The position numbers and the translations under genes are program-made. The notes beneath the pieces are model-generated. The model made no database searches. It was not told the origin of the DNA and saw nothing but the letters and a program-made list of their open reading frames with translations. Shown here piece by piece: positions 26,799 to 36,096 of a stretch of 64,000 bases of DNA (its first letter is position 1; each line of letters begins with the position of its first letter). Origin of the DNA: Methylotuvimicrobium alcaliphilum 20Z (GTDB lineage Bacteria; Pseudomonadota; Gammaproteobacteria; Methylococcales; Methylomonadaceae); NCBI RefSeq assembly GCF_000968535.2, contig NC_016112.1:1426001-1490000 (forward strand), in the 5' to 3' direction.

Positions 26799-27420
26799 TC
26801 AGATTGCCAGGCAATACCGCAGCTTGTGCCTGACGGCCATTGCCGAGCACTTGCCGACCTTGCTTGGCCAAGCCGAGACCCATGAAAGTTCCTACCTGCA
26901 GTTTGCCGAAAGCTTGGTTGAACATGAACAGCGCCAGCGCAACGCCAAGCGCATCGAGCAAAACCGCAAACGCGCTGGCTTTCCTTTGCTCAAAAGCCTG
27001 GAAGAGTTCGATTATCGCTTTCAGACCACCATCAGTAAACGGGAAGTCAACAGTCTGCTCGACTTCGGCTTTATCGACAATCGGGACAATGTGGTCTTCA
27101 TCGGACCGCCCGGGGTCGGCAAGACCCACCTGGCCATCGGCATCGGCCTGAAAGCCATTGATGCCGGTTATAAGGTCAGCTTCAACACCGCACTAGGCTT
27201 GATGGAGGTATTGGAACTGGCCGAACTCAAAGGCGAGTTGAAAAAGAAAATCAACCAACTGCTCAAATTCGATGTGCTGATCATCGACGAACTAGGATAC
27301 CTGCCGATGAACAAACAAGGCATGCACAACCTGTTTCAGCTCATCAATGCGCTGTACGAATACCGCTCGGTGATCCTGACCACCAACAAGGAATTCACCA
27401 ACTGGGGCGAGTTTTTTATC

Positions 27421-28695
27421 GGCTCTATGTGATTCGTAGTGGGTAATGCAATAATATAGCCATGAACAGTGAAACTTTATTCAGCATGGCTTTAGGCCTG
27501 CAACCTCCTTGGCAGGTCAAAGCTGTGACCTTTTCTACAGATGAATTGGCCCGTAGCGAACTTCATCTGCATATCGATTTCGTGACTGGCTCGCGCTTCT
27601 TAGACGACGCGAATAACCTCTGTCCAGTGCATGATACCGTAGAGCGGCAATGGCAACATTTGAGCTTTTTTGAACACACCTGTTACCTCCATTGTGCGGT
27701 GCCGCGCATTACCACGACCGATGGCAAAGTCCGTACTGTTGACGTTCCTTGGGCACGGCCAGGCAGTGGTTTTACCCTGTTATTCGAAGCCTTAGCGCTA
27801 GCCTTGATTGAGCGGGAAATGCCGGTCAACCGAGTCGCCGAGATACTGAAGGTCAATCCACAGCGCATCTGGACTATCTTTAATCACTGGATTAGCAAGG
27901 CAAAAGCAGCCGATGATCCGAGCATGATAACCAAGCTGGGCGTCGATGAAACCTCGACCAAAAAAGGCCATCATTACGTTACGCTGGGCGTTGATTTGGA
28001 TGAAGCCCGCGTAATTCATGTCACCGAAGGTAAGGGTAAGGCAACGCTGCAAAGTATTCAGCAACACCTTGAAGATAAAGGTGTTGATAAAGAACAGGTG
28101 GAGCAAATCAGCATGGATTTGTCACCGTCATTTATTGCCGGTGCTGCCGAATCATTCCCGTCTGCACAAATTACCTTTGACCGATTCCATGTTGTGAAAT
28201 TATTGAACGAGGCCATGAATCAGGTGCGCATTGCCGAACGCAAAGAGCATGATGCTCTGAAAGGTCACAAATACACTTTTCTAAAGAACCGGGAAAACCT
28301 ATCCGACAAAAAAGAAAAAGAGCTGGATGAACTGATACAACTGTACCCCACGCTGGGCGAAGCTTATCGCTTAAAAGTGCTATTCAATGATCTCTGGGAA
28401 ATGCCCGACAAACCGACAGCGGAGGCTTTTTTGAGGCAATGGTGCGATGCGGTGGACGCAGCCAAAATTCCAGCGTTTATCAAGTTCGCCAACACAGTTC
28501 GAGGACATTGGTCGGGAATTGTGCATTTCGTGGAATCACTCATTAGTAACGGCATTCTTGAAGGCATCAATAGTAAGATTCAGCTGGCTAAACGGCGAGC
28601 CAGAGGCTATCGCAACATCAACAATTTCATTAATATGATTTACTTCCTATGTGGAAAGTTGAAATTTGATTACCCACTGTATTTCACATAGAGCC
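27421..28695 (+). mobile_element. ISL3-family element inside istB
   Basis: It is 1275 bp. The ends are GGCTCTATGTGA at 27421 and the complement (TCACATAGAGCC) ending at 28695, with inverted similarity continuing to AGTGGGTAA. An 8-bp target duplication TTTTTATC flanks it (27413-27420 and 28696-28703), the size typical for ISL3. Confidence 0.95.
27462..28691 (+). CDS. ISL3-family transposase
   Basis: A 409-residue DDE transposase. The C-terminal catalytic domain begins with KLGVDETSTKKGHHYVTLGVDLD, continues with QISMDLSPSFIAGA and FDRFHVVKLLNEA, and ends with EGINSKIQLAKRRARGYRN. These are standard ISL3 blocks, including the DDE residues. The stop codon lies within the right inverted repeat. 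The gene appears intact. Confidence 0.95.
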   Translation: MNSETLFSMALGLQPPWQVKAVTFSTDELARSELHLHIDFVTGSRFLDDANNLCPVHDTVERQWQHLSFFEHTCYLHCAVPRITTTDGKVRTVDVPWARPGSGFTLLFEALALALIEREMPVNRVAEILKVNPQRIWTIFNHWISKAKAADDPSMITKLGVDETSTKKGHHYVTLGVDLDEARVIHVTEGKGKATLQSIQQHLEDKGVDKEQVEQISMDLSPSFIAGAAESFPSAQITFDRFHVVKLLNEAMNQVRIAERKEHDALKGHKYTFLKNRENLSDKKEKELDELIQLYPTLGEAYRLKVLFNDLWEMPDKPTAEAFLRQWCDAVDAAKIPAFIKFANTVRGHWSGIVHFVESLISNGILEGINSKIQLAKRRARGYRNINNFINMIYFLCGKLKFDYPLYFT

Positions 28696-28875
28696 TTTTT
28701 ATCGATGACAACGTCGCCGTACCCATCGTCGACCGCATCATCCATCATTCACACATTTTTATGCTGGGAGGGGAAAGTTATCGACTCAAATCAAAGCTAA
28801 ATCAAGCATCGTAACCCTGGAAAAGTGGCTCAATTTAAATGGCCAAAACTGGCTCAATTCTGTTGGCCATTGACA

Positions 28876-28973
28876 AAATGGACGTATTCACGGCGTCCTG
28901 TCAAGCGAGTCACCAAACCGCTACAAAGCCTACTACTTGTATAAGTTATTTTGTGTATATTCCTTAGACGGTT
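28876..28973. repeat. Type B repeat, right part after IS21
   Basis: It resumes the repeat cut at 25108: core ACGTATTCACGGCGTCC, arm TCAAGCGAGTCACCAAACC, and the outer end AAGTTATTTTGTGTATATTC then CTTAG. The outer end stops 8 bp before the hoxH stop codon, pointing away from IS21. Confidence 0.8.
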
Positions 28974-28980
28974 TTTTCGA

Positions 28981-30474
28981 TTAAAAGGGAGTAATAACAC
29001 CATCGCTATGTTTAACTAATTTATCGATGAGTTGCCCGTCCGCGTCGATTAACTCCAATTGCAAAGGCATTTTTCCGACCGCGTGGGTTGCGCAAGATAA
29101 ACAAGGGTCGTAGGCGCGGATCGCGACTTCTAGATTATTTAATAGCGGTTCGGTCAATTCGCGACCGTTTAAATATTCAGCAGCGACCTGACGGACCGAT
29201 TCGTTCATCCCCATGTTATTGCTGGTTGTTGAAACGATCAAATTGGCGCGGGTGACAATGTCGTTTTCATCGACTTGATAATGATGAAACAGTGTGCCGC
29301 GAGGGGCTTCGATCACGCCGATGCCTTCGAATCGCTTTTCACCTTGCGCGACGAGGTCGTTACTCATGATTTCCGGGTCGTTCAGTAAGACTTTGATGCT
29401 TTCGGCGCAGTGTAGCGTTTCTATCATGCGCGCCCAATGGGTTGCCAGCGTGCTATGAACCATTGCTTCACCGCCGTGTTGTTTAAATTCGATGCGAGCC
29501 GCCTCGGCCAACGGGGTGTCGATATAGTCGCAGTTATTGACGCGGGCCAGTGGGCCGACGCGGTACCAGCCGTTTTCCTTACCTTCCGACAACAAATAAG
29601 GAAACTTCATGTAGGTCCAGGAACGGACTTCTTCATGAATATAATCGTTGTAGCGACAATAATCGACATGGTCGAGGATGGTTTTGCCGTTGTCTCTTTT
29701 CGCGCGCAGACCTCCGTGATAAAGCTCCAGCGCACCGTCCGGACGGGTGAGGCCCAGATAATTACTGCGTATCGTCGCGAAATCGTCGTAATAAGGCAGA
29801 TTCGAACAATGGACTCTTTTGACCAGTTGTACCGTTGCTGCCGCCCATTCGATCATTTGATCGATATCGGTCAACAAATAATCGCGCTCTTCACGGGATA
29901 ACGGTTTGTTCATGCCGCCGGCGATTGCTCCGGTGCCGTGAATGCGCTTGCCGGAAATCATGCGGATTACTTCTTGTCCGTATTTGCGAAGCTTGACACC
30001 CTGTACGCCGATTTCAGGGTGCTCGGCCAATACCGCGATGATGCTGCGTTTGCCGATCTCGCTTTCGAAGCCGAACAATAAATCCGGGCTCGACAAATGG
30101 AAAAAATGTAAGGCGTGGGACTGCATAACTTGGCCGAAATGCAGCAAGCGTCTTAATTTGGTTGCGGCTGGAGGCAGATTTTCCGGGTCGATGCCGACGA
30201 GCTGATCGATTGCCTTGGCGGCGGCTAAATGATGACTGACCGGGCAGATGCCGCATAGGCGCTGCACTAAAACAGGTAGCTCCCAATAAGGACGACCTTG
30301 AATGAAGCGTTCGAAACCTCGAAACTCGACGATATGCAAGCGGGCCTGTTGGACCTTATTGTTTTCATCGAGCAATAATGTGACTTTGCCATGGCCTTCG
30401 ACCCGCGATACCGGATCGACCACGACACGTTTAAGGTTTTCCGGGCTGGCGGCTGTTTCTAAATGTTCGTACAT
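28981..30474 (-). CDS. hoxH: NAD-reducing hydrogenase large subunit HoxH
   Basis: A 497-residue [NiFe] subunit. Nickel ligands are in RLCGICPVSHHLA (about 60-72) and DPCLSCATH near the C-terminus. About 32 residues after CATH form the extension expected to be removed by an endopeptidase (HoxW), which is not in the window. Last gene of hoxFUYH; a 180-bp noncoding gap (30475-30654) separates it from hoxY, with nothing recognisable in it. Confidence 0.96.
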   Translation of the reverse strand: MYEHLETAASPENLKRVVVDPVSRVEGHGKVTLLLDENNKVQQARLHIVEFRGFERFIQGRPYWELPVLVQRLCGICPVSHHLAAAKAIDQLVGIDPENLPPAATKLRRLLHFGQVMQSHALHFFHLSSPDLLFGFESEIGKRSIIAVLAEHPEIGVQGVKLRKYGQEVIRMISGKRIHGTGAIAGGMNKPLSREERDYLLTDIDQMIEWAAATVQLVKRVHCSNLPYYDDFATIRSNYLGLTRPDGALELYHGGLRAKRDNGKTILDHVDYCRYNDYIHEEVRSWTYMKFPYLLSEGKENGWYRVGPLARVNNCDYIDTPLAEAARIEFKQHGGEAMVHSTLATHWARMIETLHCAESIKVLLNDPEIMSNDLVAQGEKRFEGIGVIEAPRGTLFHHYQVDENDIVTRANLIVSTTSNNMGMNESVRQVAAEYLNGRELTEPLLNNLEVAIRAYDPCLSCATHAVGKMPLQLELIDADGQLIDKLVKHSDGVITPF

Positions 30475-30654
30475 AAGTGTTCTCGAATAATTTTATTGAC
30501 TCGCGCAGAGGCGCAGTATTTATTTCATGGTTCGCTCAATGATAGGGTTCATCGCGCAAACCCTGTGGACTGCCGAGATCTTAATAATGCTGTTCTCAGC
30601 GCCTTTGCGGGAAATAATTAATCCTTTCGAATTAACTCAGCGCGAGAATACACA

Positions 30655-31194
30655 TCAATCATAATGCACCAACTCGTAAGGCAGTGACGGTTCGCGGCCT
30701 TCGAGCAGGTCGGTCAAAAATTTCCAAAAAACATCGGCCGACGGCGGGCAGCCCGGTAGGAAATAGTCGATCTTGACGATTTCATGAATCGGGCGAACCT
30801 TGTCCAGCAATAAAGGTAGCTCCGGGTCGCTTGGAATCTGCGGGTTTTCGACGCCAATACCGTCTAAGTACGCTTCGCTAAGGCATTCTTCGAGTGGTAT
30901 AAAGTTGCGCATCGCCGGCAAGCCACCGTTGATGGCGCAGGCGCCGACCGCGACCAGTGTTTTGCAGTTTTTACGAAATTCGCGCAGCACATGAACGTTT
31001 TCCGAATTGCAGACGCCTCCTTCGATTAAGCCGATGTCGCAATTCGTGCAATGTTCGATGTCGGTAATCGGCGAACGGTCGAATTCGACCGCCTCGGCGA
31101 GTTGCAGCATGCGTTCGTCGATGTCGAGAAACGACATGTGGCAACCAAAACAGCCGGCTAGCGATGTGGTTGCGACTCTGATTTTATTAGTCAT
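30655..31194 (-). CDS. hoxY: NAD-reducing hydrogenase small subunit HoxY
   Basis: About 179 residues. Four cluster-ligand cysteine positions are visible: SLAGCFGCHMSF, HCTNC, VGACAINGG and FLPGCPPSAD, the pattern of the proximal [4Fe-4S] site in short small subunits. The ATG at 31194 forms an ATGACTAA overlap with the hoxU stop, favouring coupled translation; an ATG at 31203 is possible. Confidence 0.95.
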   Translation of the reverse strand: MTNKIRVATTSLAGCFGCHMSFLDIDERMLQLAEAVEFDRSPITDIEHCTNCDIGLIEGGVCNSENVHVLREFRKNCKTLVAVGACAINGGLPAMRNFIPLEECLSEAYLDGIGVENPQIPSDPELPLLLDKVRPIHEIVKIDYFLPGCPPSADVFWKFLTDLLEGREPSLPYELVHYD

Positions 31195-31903
31195 GGCTCT
31201 CATGCTCCGTTTCCAAGCTGACTTGATCGATTTGTTTATGATCGTAAATACGTTGTCCGATCGGGATCGTATAGCCGGTTCGTTTGATCAGAATCGCTCC
31301 GGTCGGACAGATGTGCGCGGCTCGGTCGCTGGGATCGATATCGCTGTCTTTTAACTGCCCGGACTCGGAATTAACGATCAAGTGCTTGTTAATACCGCGG
31401 CCTGAAATCGCAAAAACGTCTTTACCGTCGGCTTGTTGGCTGGCCCTAACGCATAAGGTGCAAAAAATGCAGCGATTATGGTCGATCATGACGTCCGAGT
31501 GGCTCGCATCCATTTTACGTTCCGCGTAAAAATGCGGAAAATGATTGTCGAGCATATTCAAATGGTATGCGACCCCTTGTAATTGGCAGTTCCCGGATTT
31601 TTCGCAGGACGGGCAAAAATGATTGCCTTCGACGAAAAGCATTTGCGTGATTTTTTGGCGGTCCTGATTGATTTCGGTCGTTTCGCTCAATACATCTTGG
31701 CCCTCAGTTGCCGGGAATGTGCAAGCCGAACAAGTGCGGCCATTGACATTAACGTTGCATAACTTACAGCTGCCGTGCGGCGTGAATTCCGGATGATGAC
31801 AAAGATGCGGAATGTAAACGCCGGCCGCAGTAGCGGCATCCATGATGGTTTGTCCATCTTCGAATGGAATGGGCTTGCCGTCCAAGGTAAATGTTTTGCT
31901 CAT
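31187..31903 (-). CDS. hoxU: Diaphorase subunit HoxU
   Basis: 238 residues, related to the N-terminus of NuoG. An N-terminal [2Fe-2S] domain shows CHHPEF, GSCKLCNVNV and CSACTFPA. A His-Cys3 cluster segment is NHFCPSCEKSGNC, and a [4Fe-4S] segment is CIFCTLCVRAS with a later CPTGAI. It passes electrons between the hydrogenase and diaphorase halves. It starts 1 bp after the hoxF stop. Confidence 0.95.
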   Translation of the reverse strand: MSKTFTLDGKPIPFEDGQTIMDAATAAGVYIPHLCHHPEFTPHGSCKLCNVNVNGRTCSACTFPATEGQDVLSETTEINQDRQKITQMLFVEGNHFCPSCEKSGNCQLQGVAYHLNMLDNHFPHFYAERKMDASHSDVMIDHNRCIFCTLCVRASQQADGKDVFAISGRGINKHLIVNSESGQLKDSDIDPSDRAAHICPTGAILIKRTGYTIPIGQRIYDHKQIDQVSLETEHESHD

Positions 31904-31904
31904 G

Positions 31905-33683
31905 CTATTCCTCCACCTGGGCTAGATGTGCCCCTGCATCATTACGGTTTGCCATGCGTCTGGCAGTTTCAAGGGAAGCGTTCAAATCGAAGCCGGGCTC
32001 GTAACTGATTTTTTTCAATTGGCTTTGGTATAAGTCCGGATACCTCTCTAAGGTATGAATGATCGGGTTGGCCGCCGTTTGGCCTAAGCCGCAATGGCTA
32101 TGGTTTTTGACTAGGCGAGTTAGTTCTTCAAGTGCAACCACATCGCCGGCCGAACCGTGGCCGTCGACGATTTTGTCGAGCTGTTTTTTCAATAACGAAG
32201 TACCGACTCGGCAAGGCGTGCAGAAACCGCAGCTTTCATGCGCGAAGAAGTCAGTGAAATTACGCACGATATCGAGAATGTTGCGTGTCGAATTAAAAAC
32301 GATGAATGAGCCGCCCGTGGCTAAATCCTCGAATCCTAGTATGCGATCGAGTTCCTGGTTGGAAATAAAGGTGCCGGAAGGCCCGCCGATTTGAACGCCG
32401 AGTACATCATGGGCATCGCAATCCTCCAGAATTTTCCGTATCGTAACGCCAAATGGATATTCGTAAATGCCGGGACGTGCGCAATCACCGCTAATGCTAA
32501 GAATTTTGGTCCCTTGGGATTTTTCCGTGCCTTTAGCTGCGAACCAAGCGCCCCCGTGTAAGGCAATGTTAGCGGTGGCTGCGAAAGTTTCAACATTGTT
32601 GACGACGGTCGGCTTGTTTAAATAGCCTTGGGAAACAGGGTAGGGCGGGCGGTTTCGCGGAATACCGCATTTGCCTTCGAGCGATTCGATGAGTGCCGAT
32701 TCCTCGCCGCAAATATAAGCACCGGCACCGAGGCAAATTTCGATATCGAAATCTAGGCCTTTGCCGAGAATATTGTTACCGAGCAAACCGTTCTGACGGC
32801 GTTGTTCGAGAACGTTTTCTAATTTGTGATAAAGGTGAAGATATTCGCCGCGTAAATACAGAAATCCTCGCTTGGCGCCGATAAGTGCCGCGCAAATAGT
32901 CATGCCTTCGAAAACATGGTCGGCATAGCTATTTAGTAATACTCGGTCTTTGAATGTTCCGGGTTCGCCTTCATCGGCATTGCAGACCACATAGCGTTCT
33001 TGTTCCGATTCTTCGGCGCAAAATCGCCATTTCATCGCCGTTTTAAAGCCTGCGCCGCCTCGGCCTCTGAGTCCGGATTGATCGATTTCCGATAGTGTTT
33101 CTTTTAGGCCGCGTGCGAAAGTCGATTGTAGACCTTCTCCGGCGGTAAGGCGACTGCTCAATAATAAATCGGATTGATAGATGTTATCGCCGACCTCAAA
33201 GAATTCCTTGGGCCAATCCTCAACTGCCATTTGTTCGTCGATTAATTGTGCGATCGCGTCGATTCTAGGCCGGTCAAGTCGAGTGATCGCGTGGCCATTG
33301 ATGAGCCCGGCAGGGCCTTGATCGCACATGCCGGTGCATGAAGTATTATCTAGGCTAACCAAGCCGTCTTCACGAACGCTGCCGGGTGACACGGAAAGTT
33401 TGTTAGATAGATAGTCCATCAAGTTGTGTTTGCCGAGCATGTGATCGGTAATCGAATCGCTGATCAATATATCGTAACGTCCGCGAGGCGTTAAATGAAG
33501 AAAGCTATAAAATTCGATAACGCCGATAATGCGTGTTGTTGGAATGTTTAATTCCTTGGATAACAATCGAATGGCTTGGTTCGGAATGTGGAAGTATCGC
33601 GCCTGAACGGCACGTAATATTGCTAAAAGCCGAGTTGGGCGCCTTGCGTGGGTTTCAACGAGATTTTGAATGAACGATTCCAT
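31905..33683 (-). CDS. hoxF: Diaphorase subunit HoxF with N-terminal NuoE-like domain
   Basis: 592 residues, length close to Ralstonia HoxF (602). The N-terminal 160 residues are NuoE-like but keep only the second cysteine pair (CTGMC); the first pair is absent (ISDSITDHML at that place). The NuoF-like part has GRGGAGFKTAMKW (FMN/NADH site), GAGAYICGEESALIESLEGK and the [4Fe-4S] ligands CGFCTPC and HCGLG. It is the first gene of the operon and oxidises or reduces NAD in the cytosol. Confidence 0.95.
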   Translation of the reverse strand: MESFIQNLVETHARRPTRLLAILRAVQARYFHIPNQAIRLLSKELNIPTTRIIGVIEFYSFLHLTPRGRYDILISDSITDHMLGKHNLMDYLSNKLSVSPGSVREDGLVSLDNTSCTGMCDQGPAGLINGHAITRLDRPRIDAIAQLIDEQMAVEDWPKEFFEVGDNIYQSDLLLSSRLTAGEGLQSTFARGLKETLSEIDQSGLRGRGGAGFKTAMKWRFCAEESEQERYVVCNADEGEPGTFKDRVLLNSYADHVFEGMTICAALIGAKRGFLYLRGEYLHLYHKLENVLEQRRQNGLLGNNILGKGLDFDIEICLGAGAYICGEESALIESLEGKCGIPRNRPPYPVSQGYLNKPTVVNNVETFAATANIALHGGAWFAAKGTEKSQGTKILSISGDCARPGIYEYPFGVTIRKILEDCDAHDVLGVQIGGPSGTFISNQELDRILGFEDLATGGSFIVFNSTRNILDIVRNFTDFFAHESCGFCTPCRVGTSLLKKQLDKIVDGHGSAGDVVALEELTRLVKNHSHCGLGQTAANPIIHTLERYPDLYQSQLKKISYEPGFDLNASLETARRMANRNDAGAHLAQVEE

Positions 33684-33974
33684 GGTGTCTCTCTGCTGCG
33701 CTGGGTTATGACGGAGGGCTTAAGTCCAACTATATGCCAATATTAAAAAAAATACCATTACATAGAGTGAACACAGTGTTTTCGAATGTTGGCAATTTCA
33801 GCATAGTTTGTCAGTTGGGCTCTGTATAAGGGTTATTCGGCTGGTATGACCTCGCTATCTCCGTTGAAAGTTGCGATTCCGGACTCAGGGATGCTCACGA
33901 TTTTCGTGAATAAACTAAAACATTCACGGCGTAACTATTCAGCCCCCCGGCAATTATCGTTCCCACGCTCTGCG

Positions 33975-34110
33975 TCACTACCATTAAGTTAAGGATTTTT
34001 CCGTTCGCCCTGAGCCTGTCGAAGGGTGAATGGAAAAGCCTGGGTCGATAAGTTAAGGCGTCCATGGTTCGACAGGCTCACCACGAACGGCTTAACTTAA
34101 TGGCAGTGAG
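33975..34110. mobile_element. MITE M4, 136 bp
   Basis: The ends TCACTACCATTAAGTTAAG and CTTAACTTAATGGCAGTGA are inverted with one mismatch. The 8-bp direct repeat GCTCTGCG flanks it (33967-33974 and 34111-34118). The interior has a second inverted pair, CCCTGAGCCTGTCGAA and TTCGACAGGCTCACC. A diverged copy lies at about 43171-43318, and a right-end remnant at about 59844. Confidence 0.85.
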
Positions 34111-34191
34111 GCTCTGCGTGGGAACGCCTGAGTACCGCTCCAGCGGTACGAGACGCTAGATCGTCTCGGTCTTCATTCCCACGCCGGAGCG

Positions 34192-34369
34192 CATAGGTAT
34201 CTACACAAGTTTTCAGCTTTATAAAACAATTAGTTAAGTTAATTTTTCTGTGATCTAGGATAAAAAAGTAGATTAAAAACCTAAATTTTTAGTCCCTATC
34301 TTCATAATAAACCAGAAGAAACTTTATAACAGCATGATTTTAAATGATAAAGATGTGTAGATACTTATG
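34192..34369. mobile_element. MITE M3, 178 bp, AT-rich
   Basis: The ends CATAGGTATCTACACA and TGTGTAGATACTTATG are inverted with one mismatch. A 9-bp duplication GCCGGAGCG flanks it (34183-34191 and 34370-34378), and removing the insert restores PAL-1. The interior is AT-rich, unlike the surrounding repeats, and encodes nothing. Confidence 0.88.
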
Positions 34370-34762
34370 GCCGGAGCGTGGGAACGATAGGGGGTGTGAA
34401 TAATTACTTCACGGCATATATAAAGCCTGTTATTTTGTTTGTTGTTGCGAAAAAAATACAATCTTGGCGTGGCGATAACAAAACATTTAATTAGCTAAAT
34501 AAAGTATTAAATTTAGAGTCTATTGCTATTGATAAATAATGTTTTTTAAATAAAAACTAGGTTGATAGAAAAATAATGATGTAAACTATACGCCACTTGA
34601 AGTTGTATAAATACGGCAGGTGTTTGTTGTAAAAACACAACGGACTTTGTTAAAATTGCATGCAATTTGAGTTTTTCTTAAAAAGTAACCATTTTTCATA
34701 TCGGTCATTCCTATCAAGACCCCCGGTTTGTTGAAGGTTTTTTATTCAACTTAGAGGTTGTT

Positions 34763-35830
34763 ATGTGTTTAAAAAAAATAATGGCTAGTGCTTTATTGGC
34801 AGGATTTGTCGCCATTCCTTCGGCTTGGGCCGAGGAGCCGCAAGATGATCGCTGGTATGTTGCGCCATTCGGCACCTTCATCAAATCAGGTGGCGACCGT
34901 GGTGCTAAAGACGGCTGGGGCGGCGGTATGGGCTTCGGGAAAATGCTTAACGACCATTTCAACGTCGAGTTAAGAGGTTTTTACCAAGGTTTCAGTGGCT
35001 ACAATAACGCCGAAACAGGCCAAACCAAAGGGCGTTGGGATTTAACCGGCGGTTCAGCGGATCTACAATATTACTTTTTTCGCGATACCTTTTCTCCATA
35101 TATTGTTGCCGGCATCGGCGGCATGAATACCAGCGTGCCTGGGAATAGCGCAGCTTCGATTACCGGCGAAGGCGGTGTCGGCTTTACTTACGAATTGCAT
35201 GATAACTTCCTGCTGCGGAGTGATGTGCGTTACCGTTACAACAATAACTTCAACGCCAATCTGCGTCCCGGTACCGAGGAATATCATGACATGACCGTTA
35301 ATGTCGGTTTTGTGATTCCATTTGGAGAAAAACCGAGAGCGGCAGTTACGCCTGTGAAATTCGAACCAGCCCCAGCAGCTGCCCAGGATTGTTCGACCCT
35401 GGATTCTGATGGAGACGGCGTCAACGATTGTTTGGATAAATGCCCGGGTACTATTTCCGGGAGTAAGGTTGATGCGCAAGGCTGTCCTATTAGTATCGAG
35501 CTCAGAGGTGTGAACTTCAAATTCGATTCTGCCGAACTGACCGAGGAAGCAAAGGCAATTTTAGATGGAGTCGCTGAAAAACTGATCGCCTATCCGCAAG
35601 AAAAAGAAATCGAAGTTCAAGGTCATACCAGTAGTGAAGGTGGCTACAACTACAACATGAGATTGTCTGAGCGCCGTTCGCAATCGGTTGTTGATTACCT
35701 GAGAGCCAAAGGAGTAACCGATAGTATGCACGCTAAAGGTTACGGTCCCAATCGCCCTGTTGCCGATAATAGAACCGAAGCAGGTCGAGTTCAAAACCGC
35801 CGTGTAGAATTGATCTGGATGGAAAATTAA
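34763..35830 (+). CDS. OmpA-family outer membrane protein
   Basis: 355 residues. The signal peptide ends at SAWA. The N-terminal roughly 170 residues form a beta-barrel (alternating aromatic strands). A calcium-binding thrombospondin-type-3-like linker, DSDGDGVNDCLDKCPGT, is at about 213-229. The C-terminal OmpA domain includes FKFDSAELTEEA, EVQGHTSSEG, NMRLSERRSQSV and GRVQNRRVEL, which bind peptidoglycan. It is monocistronic with its own terminator. Confidence 0.94.
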   Translation: MCLKKIMASALLAGFVAIPSAWAEEPQDDRWYVAPFGTFIKSGGDRGAKDGWGGGMGFGKMLNDHFNVELRGFYQGFSGYNNAETGQTKGRWDLTGGSADLQYYFFRDTFSPYIVAGIGGMNTSVPGNSAASITGEGGVGFTYELHDNFLLRSDVRYRYNNNFNANLRPGTEEYHDMTVNVGFVIPFGEKPRAAVTPVKFEPAPAAAQDCSTLDSDGDGVNDCLDKCPGTISGSKVDAQGCPISIELRGVNFKFDSAELTEEAKAILDGVAEKLIAYPQEKEIEVQGHTSSEGGYNYNMRLSERRSQSVVDYLRAKGVTDSMHAKGYGPNRPVADNRTEAGRVQNRRVELIWMEN

Positions 35831-35860
35831 GTAATAATTTTCATCGGTTTTGAACATAAA

Positions 35861-35885
35861 AACCCGCTTTCGAGCGGGTTTTTTT
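35861..35885 (+). terminator. Rho-independent terminator after the OmpA gene
   Basis: The stem AACCCGCT/AGCGGGTT is followed by seven T residues, beginning 30 bp after the stop codon. Confidence 0.92.
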
Positions 35886-36096
35886 ATATCTGGGGGGGGG
35901 GCAGCGCACCCTTTGTGCACAGTCCGCCATGAACCGAAAGTGAATGATTAAAACGCATGCGACGCAATAATATTTTTTTAAAGAGCAGACTCCACCTTAA
36001 ATTAGGCCGTTTTCTGTATTGACGTTGGGGTCAATTTTATAAAACACTCAATTCCCTTCATTATCTTCATGCCCTTCATGGTAATAAAAAACAAGC

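Larger units (their letters stand above)
26785..28814 (+). pseudogene. istB: istB, helper ATPase, split by ISL3
   Basis: IstB is the AAA+ ATPase that assists IstA. The 5' part has Walker A GPPGVGKTHLA and Walker B DVLIIDELGYLP up to TNWGEFFI at 27420. There the ISL3 element interrupts it. The remaining codons resume at 28704 (DDNVAVPIVDRIIHHSHIF, LGGESYRLK) and end with TAA at 28812-28814. The frame restored by removing 27421-28703 is intact, so this copy was disabled by the insertion and has not decayed. The interrupted 5' frame ends at 27432. Confidence 0.92.
25109..28875 (+). mobile_element. IS21-family element, itself interrupted by ISL3
   Basis: The left end TGTTAATGGTCAATT and right end GGCCATTGACA are inverted, with repeated inner blocks (TGAGCCA and GAGCCACTTTTC) on both sides. 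A 6-bp target duplication AAATGG flanks it (25103-25108 and 28876-28881). Without the ISL3 insert and its duplication, the element is 2484 bp, normal for IS21, and carries istA and istB. Confidence 0.93.
33930..34412. repeat. PAL-1 repeat with two nested MITE insertions
   Basis: The second copy of PAL-1 (outer ends GTAACTATTCAG and GTGAATAATTAC) is interrupted twice, by M4 at 33975-34110 and M3 at 34192-34369, each with its own target duplication. The gene-free stretch 33684-34762 otherwise holds the hox upstream region (33684-33930) and an AT-rich ompA upstream region (34413-34762). No certain promoter hexamers were assigned. Confidence 0.85.

Noticed and set aside
33684-33930. Sigma-54 promoter for hoxF, as in Ralstonia
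   Set aside because: No TGGCAC and TTGC pair with correct spacing was found in the upstream region.
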